Assembly: GCA_050246875.1 (NCBI GenBank)
Contig: JBFWVF010000004.1
Location: 248,001 to 312,000 of the forward strand
From: SHWB01 sp050246875
Lineage (GTDB): Bacteria; Pseudomonadota; Alphaproteobacteria; UBA6615
Direction: 5' to 3'
DNA: 64,000 nucleotides
In this document: one piece after another, positions 60,301 through 64,000 of the stretch
Position numbering within the stretch: position 1 is the first letter of the stretch
How the letters are laid out: every line of letters starts with the position of its first letter
Notes under the pieces: generated by a model
Databases searched by the model: none
The model's input: only the letters and a program-made list of their open reading frames with translations
What the model was told of the DNA's origin: nothing
Made by a program: the position numbers and the translations under genes

Positions 60301-61347
60301 TCAGGCGAAAGTCTGGCGCGCCACGAGGTCCGGCCACAGGGCGTCGCCGCCACGCCTCGCCGCCTCACGGCCGAGACGCGCGGCCCAGTACGCGGCCGAG
60401 CCGAATTCACCGCGCCACGCCGTGATGCGGCGCGTCACGTAGTGCAGCATGTGCTCGTCGGTGAAGCCGATGGCGCCGTGGACTTCATGCGCGACGCGCA
60501 GGGCGAGGCCGGCAGCGTCGCTGCAGACGATCTTGGCGCTTGCGACCGCGAAGTCGGCGTCGCCGCCGGCATCGAGGGCGCGCGCGGCGACGCGCACGGC
60601 CATGCCGGCCTGCGCCGCCTGAACCGCCAGTTCGGCAAGCTGTTGCTGCACGGCCTGGAAGCGGCCTATGGGGCGGCCGAACTGCACGCGCTCGCCGGCG
60701 TAGCCGACGGCCATGTCGAGCGCGCGACCGACCCCGCCGGCGAGTTGAGCCGCGCGCACCATCGCGCCCGCCCGCATCACCCGTCCCTCGCCGTCGCGAT
60801 TGCCGGCGGGCACCAGCGCCGCCGGTGTCGCGCCCGAGAACGCCAGCGTGTCGCGGGCATCGCGGCCGATATTGCGGTGCCGCTCCGTCCGGCCGGCCGC
60901 CGACACGGCGACCAGCGCGAGGCCGCCATCGGCCATGGTGGCGACGACATGGCCCGACGCCGCGCCCCACGGTACCTCGGCCAGGGTGCCGGAAACCCTG
61001 CCGGCGGCATCGACGACCAGCGTGCCGGACGCCAGCGTGACGACACCGGCCGGCGGCATGACCCCGGCCGCCGACAGCAGGGCCGACGCGGCGACGGCCT
61101 CGGCCAGCGGCAGCGGCACGGCATGGCGGCCGGCGCCCAGCAGGATCGGCAGCGCGTCGGCCCAGGTCGCACCCGCGCCGCCCGTTGCCTCCTCCGCCAG
61201 AGCCAGAGGCAGGCCGGCCGCCTCGACGGCATCCCACAGGTCCTCCTGGAAGGTACCGGCCTCGGCGGCCTGCAGCACGTCGCGGGTGACGGCCGCGCCG
61301 AACAGACGCTCGACGGTGTCGGCGAGGAGGCTGGAAAGCTCGCTCAT
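60301..61347 (-). CDS. Acyl-CoA dehydrogenase family protein, small-subunit type
   Basis: 348 aa from ATG 61347 behind GAGGAGCGG. Compared with the usual roughly 380 aa it is short in the N-terminal and middle domains and lacks the canonical flavin-binding middle segment; the C-terminal four-helix part is recognisable (MAVGYAGERVQFGRPIGRFQAVQQQLAELA, AHEVHGAIGFTDEHMLHYVTRRI). Paired directly (10 bp) with the full-length gene upstream, it probably forms a two-subunit enzyme like actinobacterial FadE pairs. Confidence 0.85.
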   Translation of the reverse strand: MSELSSLLADTVERLFGAAVTRDVLQAAEAGTFQEDLWDAVEAAGLPLALAEEATGGAGATWADALPILLGAGRHAVPLPLAEAVAASALLSAAGVMPPAGVVTLASGTLVVDAAGRVSGTLAEVPWGAASGHVVATMADGGLALVAVSAAGRTERHRNIGRDARDTLAFSGATPAALVPAGNRDGEGRVMRAGAMVRAAQLAGGVGRALDMAVGYAGERVQFGRPIGRFQAVQQQLAELAVQAAQAGMAVRVAARALDAGGDADFAVASAKIVCSDAAGLALRVAHEVHGAIGFTDEHMLHYVTRRITAWRGEFGSAAYWAARLGREAARRGGDALWPDLVARQTFA

Positions 61348-61357
61348 TGTCCGCTCC

Positions 61358-62503
61358 TCACCGCAGGCCGAGGCCGCGGGCGATGATGCCGCGCAGGATT
61401 TCGCGTGTGCCGCCGCGCAGGGAGAAGGAAATCTGCGCCTGCCAGACATAGGCGAGCGACCGCTCGAAATCGTCGCCGTCGAGCAACGGGCTCTCGCCGG
61501 TCAGTTCGTGCGCGATCTCCGGCAGGCGCTGCTCGAACTCGACGCCGGCATCCTTGACCAACGCCGCTTCGAGTACCGGCGCCTCGCCGGCGGCGAGCCG
61601 CCCGGCGACGGCGAGCGACATCTGGCGCAGCGTGGCGAGCTGCGCGACGGCGCGGCCCAGCGCCACCGCGGCGCGCTCGGAGGGATCGTCGCCGAGGCGG
61701 CGGATCATTTCGACCAGCACCGCGTGCGCCGACAGGATGCGCTCCGGCCCGCTGCGCTCGAACGCCAGTTCGGCCAGCACCTGCTGCCAGCCCTGCCCCT
61801 CCGTGCCGAGCAGCGCATCCGCCGGCAGGCGGACGTCGTCGAACGTCACTTCGTTGAAATCGCTGTCGCCGGCCATGTTGCGGATCGGGCGGATGGTGAT
61901 GCCCGGCGTCGACAGGTCGACGAGAAGCTGCGACAGGCCGGCGTGGCGGTCCTCGCTGGCGGGCGAGGTCCGCACCAGCGCGATCATGTGATGCGCCTTG
62001 TGCGCGAACGACGTCCACACCTTGCGGCCGTCGAGGCGCCAGCCGTCGCCGTCCCGCCTCGCGCGCGTGCGGATCGAGGCGAGATCGGAGCCCGAGTCCG
62101 GCTCGCTCATGCCGATGCAAAAGTAGCTCTCGCCGCGCACGATGGGCGGCAGGTAGGTCTGCCGCTGCGCCTCGGTACCGAAGCGCAGGATCAGCGGGCC
62201 GGACTGGCGCTCGGCGATCCAGTGCGCATGCACCGGTGCGCCGGCGGCCAGCAGTTCCTCGACGACCACGAAGCGATCGAGCGCCGTGCGTTCGTGGCCG
62301 CCGTAATTCTTCGGCCAGGTCAACCCGAGGAAGCCGGCGGCGCCGAGCTTGCGGCTGAACCCGGCATCGAAGCCGGCCCAGGACCACGCCTTGAGTGCGC
62401 GCGGGCGCGCCGCCAGTTCGGCGGCGATCAGCGCCCGGACACGCTGGCGCAGCGCCTCGGCCTCGGGCGGCAACGCGACCGGCTCGAACGAAAACCCTGC
62501 CAT
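61358..62503 (-). CDS. Acyl-CoA dehydrogenase, large-subunit type
   Basis: 381 aa from ATG 62503 behind GGGGAGGAA. Catalyses alpha,beta-dehydrogenation of an acyl-CoA with FAD. LGLTWPKNYGGHERTALDRFVVVEELL, FCIGMSEPDSGSDLASIRTRARRDGDGWRLDGRKVWTSFA and the C-terminal SFSLRGGTREILRGIIARGLGL are characteristic. The classical Glu of the YEGT motif is Gly (RGGT); Glu249 in AFERSGPERI is the likely base, as in isovaleryl-CoA-type and two-subunit enzymes. First gene of the operon. Confidence 0.9.
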   Translation of the reverse strand: MAGFSFEPVALPPEAEALRQRVRALIAAELAARPRALKAWSWAGFDAGFSRKLGAAGFLGLTWPKNYGGHERTALDRFVVVEELLAAGAPVHAHWIAERQSGPLILRFGTEAQRQTYLPPIVRGESYFCIGMSEPDSGSDLASIRTRARRDGDGWRLDGRKVWTSFAHKAHHMIALVRTSPASEDRHAGLSQLLVDLSTPGITIRPIRNMAGDSDFNEVTFDDVRLPADALLGTEGQGWQQVLAELAFERSGPERILSAHAVLVEMIRRLGDDPSERAAVALGRAVAQLATLRQMSLAVAGRLAAGEAPVLEAALVKDAGVEFEQRLPEIAHELTGESPLLDGDDFERSLAYVWQAQISFSLRGGTREILRGIIARGLGLR

Positions 62504-62586
62504 GTTCCTCCCCTGCCCGACTGGCGAGCTTAGCGCCCCCGCCCCGGCCGTGCTAACAGGACCGGCCACTTCGCGGGGAGCCCAGC

Positions 62587-63381
62587 ATGTCCGATTTCTT
62601 GCGCTATGAGCAGGACGGCGCCGTCGTCACGCTGACCATGAACCGGCCCGAGGAGCGCAACGCGCTGTCGGGCGGCGACCAGCACGACGCCTTCGTCGAC
62701 GCCTGCGCGCGCATCGCCGCCGACCGCATGGTGGGCGCGGTGATCCTCACCGGCGCCGGCCCGGCCTTCTCCTCCGGCGGCAACGTCAAGGCCATGCGCG
62801 ACCGCACCGGCCTGTCTGGCGGCACCCCGGCCGAGATCCGCGACAACTACCGCAACACGATCCACAGGATACCGCTGTCGCTGTGGAACCTCGACGTGCC
62901 GACCATCGCCGCCGTCAACGGCCCGGCCATCGGCGCCGGCAACGATCTCGCCTGCATGTGCGACATCCGAATTGCTTCCGAGAACGCCGTGTTCGCGGAA
63001 AGCTTCGTCAAGCTCGGCATCATCCCCGGCGACGGCGGCGCCTGGCTGCTGCCGCGCGTCGTCGGCCTGTCGAAGGCGGCAGAGATGTCGTTCACCGGCG
63101 ACCCGGTGAAGGCCGACGAGGCGCTCGCCTGCGGCCTTGTCTCGCAGGTCGTGCCAGCGGGCGAACTGTTGAACGCCGCCCGCGCGCTCGCCGCGCGAAT
63201 CGTCGTCAACCCGATCCCGGCGCTCAGGCTCGCCAAGCGCCTGCTTCGCGAAGGCATGCACACGCGCCTCGACACGCTGCTGGAACTGTCCGGCGCCTTC
63301 CAGGCGCTGGCCCACCACACGCCCGAGCACGGCGCCGCCATCGAAGCGTTCGTCGCACGCATGGAAAGGAAGAAGGGATAG
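62587..63381 (+). CDS. Enoyl-CoA hydratase/isomerase (crotonase) family protein
   Basis: 264 aa. Crotonase fold with oxyanion-hole segments AFSSGGNVKAMRD and NGPAIGAGNDLACMCDIRIAS, and VKLGIIPGDGGAWLLPRVVG. The two catalytic Glu of hydratases are not at their usual places: the first is Asp120 and the second is Phe140, while Asp149 in PGDGG is nearby. An isomerase, hydrolase or decarboxylase role is therefore possible. Divergent (83 bp) from the acyl-CoA dehydrogenase operon, so likely the same pathway. Confidence 0.9.
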   Translation: MSDFLRYEQDGAVVTLTMNRPEERNALSGGDQHDAFVDACARIAADRMVGAVILTGAGPAFSSGGNVKAMRDRTGLSGGTPAEIRDNYRNTIHRIPLSLWNLDVPTIAAVNGPAIGAGNDLACMCDIRIASENAVFAESFVKLGIIPGDGGAWLLPRVVGLSKAAEMSFTGDPVKADEALACGLVSQVVPAGELLNAARALAARIVVNPIPALRLAKRLLREGMHTRLDTLLELSGAFQALAHHTPEHGAAIEAFVARMERKKG

Positions 63382-63404
63382 ATCGCGCTGCTATTACCAG
63401 TTGC

Positions 63405-63494
63405 CCTCATCCTGAGCCTGTCGAAGGACGAGGGCGTCGCTGGGTCGACCGGACACGGTGACCGTCCCCATCCTTCGACAGGCTCAGGATGAGG
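63405..63494. repeat. 24-bp perfect inverted repeat pair (dispersed repeat)
   Basis: CCTCATCCTGAGCCTGTCGA plus AGGA (63405-63428) and its exact complement (63471-63494) flank a 42-bp spacer. This CCTTCGACAGGCTCAGGATGAG-like word is known as a dispersed repeat in many alphaproteobacterial genomes. It lies in the convergent gap between the crotonase and isomerase genes and could fold into a very stable hairpin. Confidence 0.8.
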
Positions 63495-63530
63495 ACGGTG
63501 GGGGTCGCCTGTGACCAGGTCGGGCGGCCG

Positions 63531-64000
63531 TCAACCCCCGATCCCCCATGGCTTCGCCCAGCCGAGGCCGGCGGCGGTGTCGCCGCGCGGCCAGTACTCG
63601 GCGCCGACCCAGCCATCCCAGCCGAGGCGATCAAGCAATGCGAACAGGTATGGATAGTTGACCTCGTTGCCGTCGTCGGGCTCGTGCCGCTTTGGCACGC
63701 CGGCGATCTGAATGTGACCGACACCTGGCAGGTAACGCCGGACGCGGTTGGCAACGTCGCCCTCGACGATCTGCACGTGATAGAAGTCCATCTGCACCTT
63801 GAGGTTGGGCGCGCCGACGGCGGCGCAGATGGCGTGGCCCTGCGCCTGGGTGTTGACCGGATATCCGGGGTTGTCGCGCGGGTTGAGCGGCTCGATCAGC
63901 AGCGTCGCGCCCTGCTCGGCCGCCCGGGCGCAGGCATGGCGCAGATTGGCCACCAGCGTCTCGTGGCAGGCGAGCGGGTCGGCGCGCGGCGGCAGCAGGC
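63531..64000 (-). CDS. Hydroxypyruvate isomerase-like TIM-barrel protein, partial (N-terminus outside window)
   Basis: The frame continues past the right edge, so only the C-terminal 156 codons are here. Xylose-isomerase-like TIM barrel of the Hyi/OtnI type: LLIEPLNPRDNPGYPVNT with a metal Glu, LKVQMDFYHVQIVEGDV, VGHIQIAGVPKRHEPDDGNEVNYPYLFALL, and WVGAEYWPRGDTAAGL ending the barrel. It interconverts hydroxypyruvate and tartronate semialdehyde or acts on related 2-keto sugars. With the 2-hydroxyacid dehydrogenase at 58.3 kb this suggests glyoxylate/hydroxypyruvate handling. Confidence 0.85.
   Translation of the reverse strand, partial: LLPPRADPLACHETLVANLRHACARAAEQGATLLIEPLNPRDNPGYPVNTQAQGHAICAAVGAPNLKVQMDFYHVQIVEGDVANRVRRYLPGVGHIQIAGVPKRHEPDDGNEVNYPYLFALLDRLGWDGWVGAEYWPRGDTAAGLGWAKPWGIGG

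Noticed and set aside
63405..63494. CRISPR-like or transposon-end repeat
   Set aside because: There are only two copies, in inverted orientation with one 42-bp spacer, and no transposase or cas gene is nearby; it matches a known type of dispersed palindromic repeat.

Overview
The window is very GC-rich, coding-dense chromosomal DNA from an alphaproteobacterium. By eye GC is near 70% and most gaps are under 150 bp. The lineage call is inference. It rests on block orders typical of that class: ilvE next to a PetP-type MarR gene and a PetR-type response regulator, petABC, lgt-midA-pgeF, prs-rplY-pth-ychF, cca-NUDIX-DUF1285 beside moxR-DUF58-DUF4159, and ubiK/YbjN/proC. A Rhodospirillales-like heterotroph that makes polyhydroxyalkanoate is plausible. 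I found no phage, insertion sequence, CRISPR array, rRNA or tRNA gene, and no gap longer than about 300 bp without a gene.

Layout. 1-6.5 kb: two tandem racemase-fold genes, an SCP-x-type thiolase, a CSS-motif/EAL c-di-GMP phosphodiesterase, and an FAD oxidase/class II aldolase pair. 6.8-11.1 kb: three coupled genes for exported proteins of unknown function (a Cys-rich coiled-coil protein, a small periplasmic protein and a probable outer-membrane beta-barrel). This is the least explained part of the window. 11-18 kb: a kinase/P-loop fusion, a CoA transferase, two lipoproteins, and the ilvE-amidohydrolase-MOSC operon. 18.2-23.6 kb: petP- and petR-like regulators with a histidine kinase, interrupted by a lower-GC lipoprotein pair and a flavin reductase. 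23.8-29.7 kb: desaturase, CsaA-like protein, phasin with its TetR neighbour and operator-like palindromes, MscS channel, proC, YbjN and ubiK. 29.9-38.4 kb: a housekeeping run of hldD, lgt, midA-like, pgeF, a lipoprotein, prs, rplY, pth and ychF, rich in GTG starts and stop/start overlaps. 38.5-45.2 kb: dienelactone hydrolase, a VOC protein, mtnP, petABC and hemF. 45.2-49.2 kb: a MarR/DUF1398 pair, tandem secreted paralogues, a lipoprotein and cca. 49.2-57.3 kb: NUDIX and DUF1285 genes, diverging from a moxR/DUF58/DUF4159/VWA-like membrane block. 57.3-64 kb: a cNMP/DUF1003 protein and a catabolic region (2-hydroxyacid dehydrogenase, FAH-family protein, two-subunit acyl-CoA dehydrogenase, crotonase, hydroxypyruvate isomerase-like).

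How it fits together. Cytochrome bc1 (petABC) and aerobic haem synthesis (hemF) are divergent neighbours, and the PetP/PetR-like regulators, whose relatives control bc1 in Rhodobacter capsulatus, lie about 20 kb away. Methylthioadenosine can be handled by mtnP and perhaps by the signal-peptide-bearing amidohydrolase next to ilvE. The three wide convergent gaps (39.1, 59.3 and 63.4 kb) each hold a repeated palindromic element, while other convergent pairs are almost touching or share a CTAG stop overlap. Recurrent signals include three start codons placed exactly 6 nt after a -10-like hexamer (possible leaderless mRNAs), a large inverted repeat over a marR promoter, and a nested hairpin in the hemF leader.
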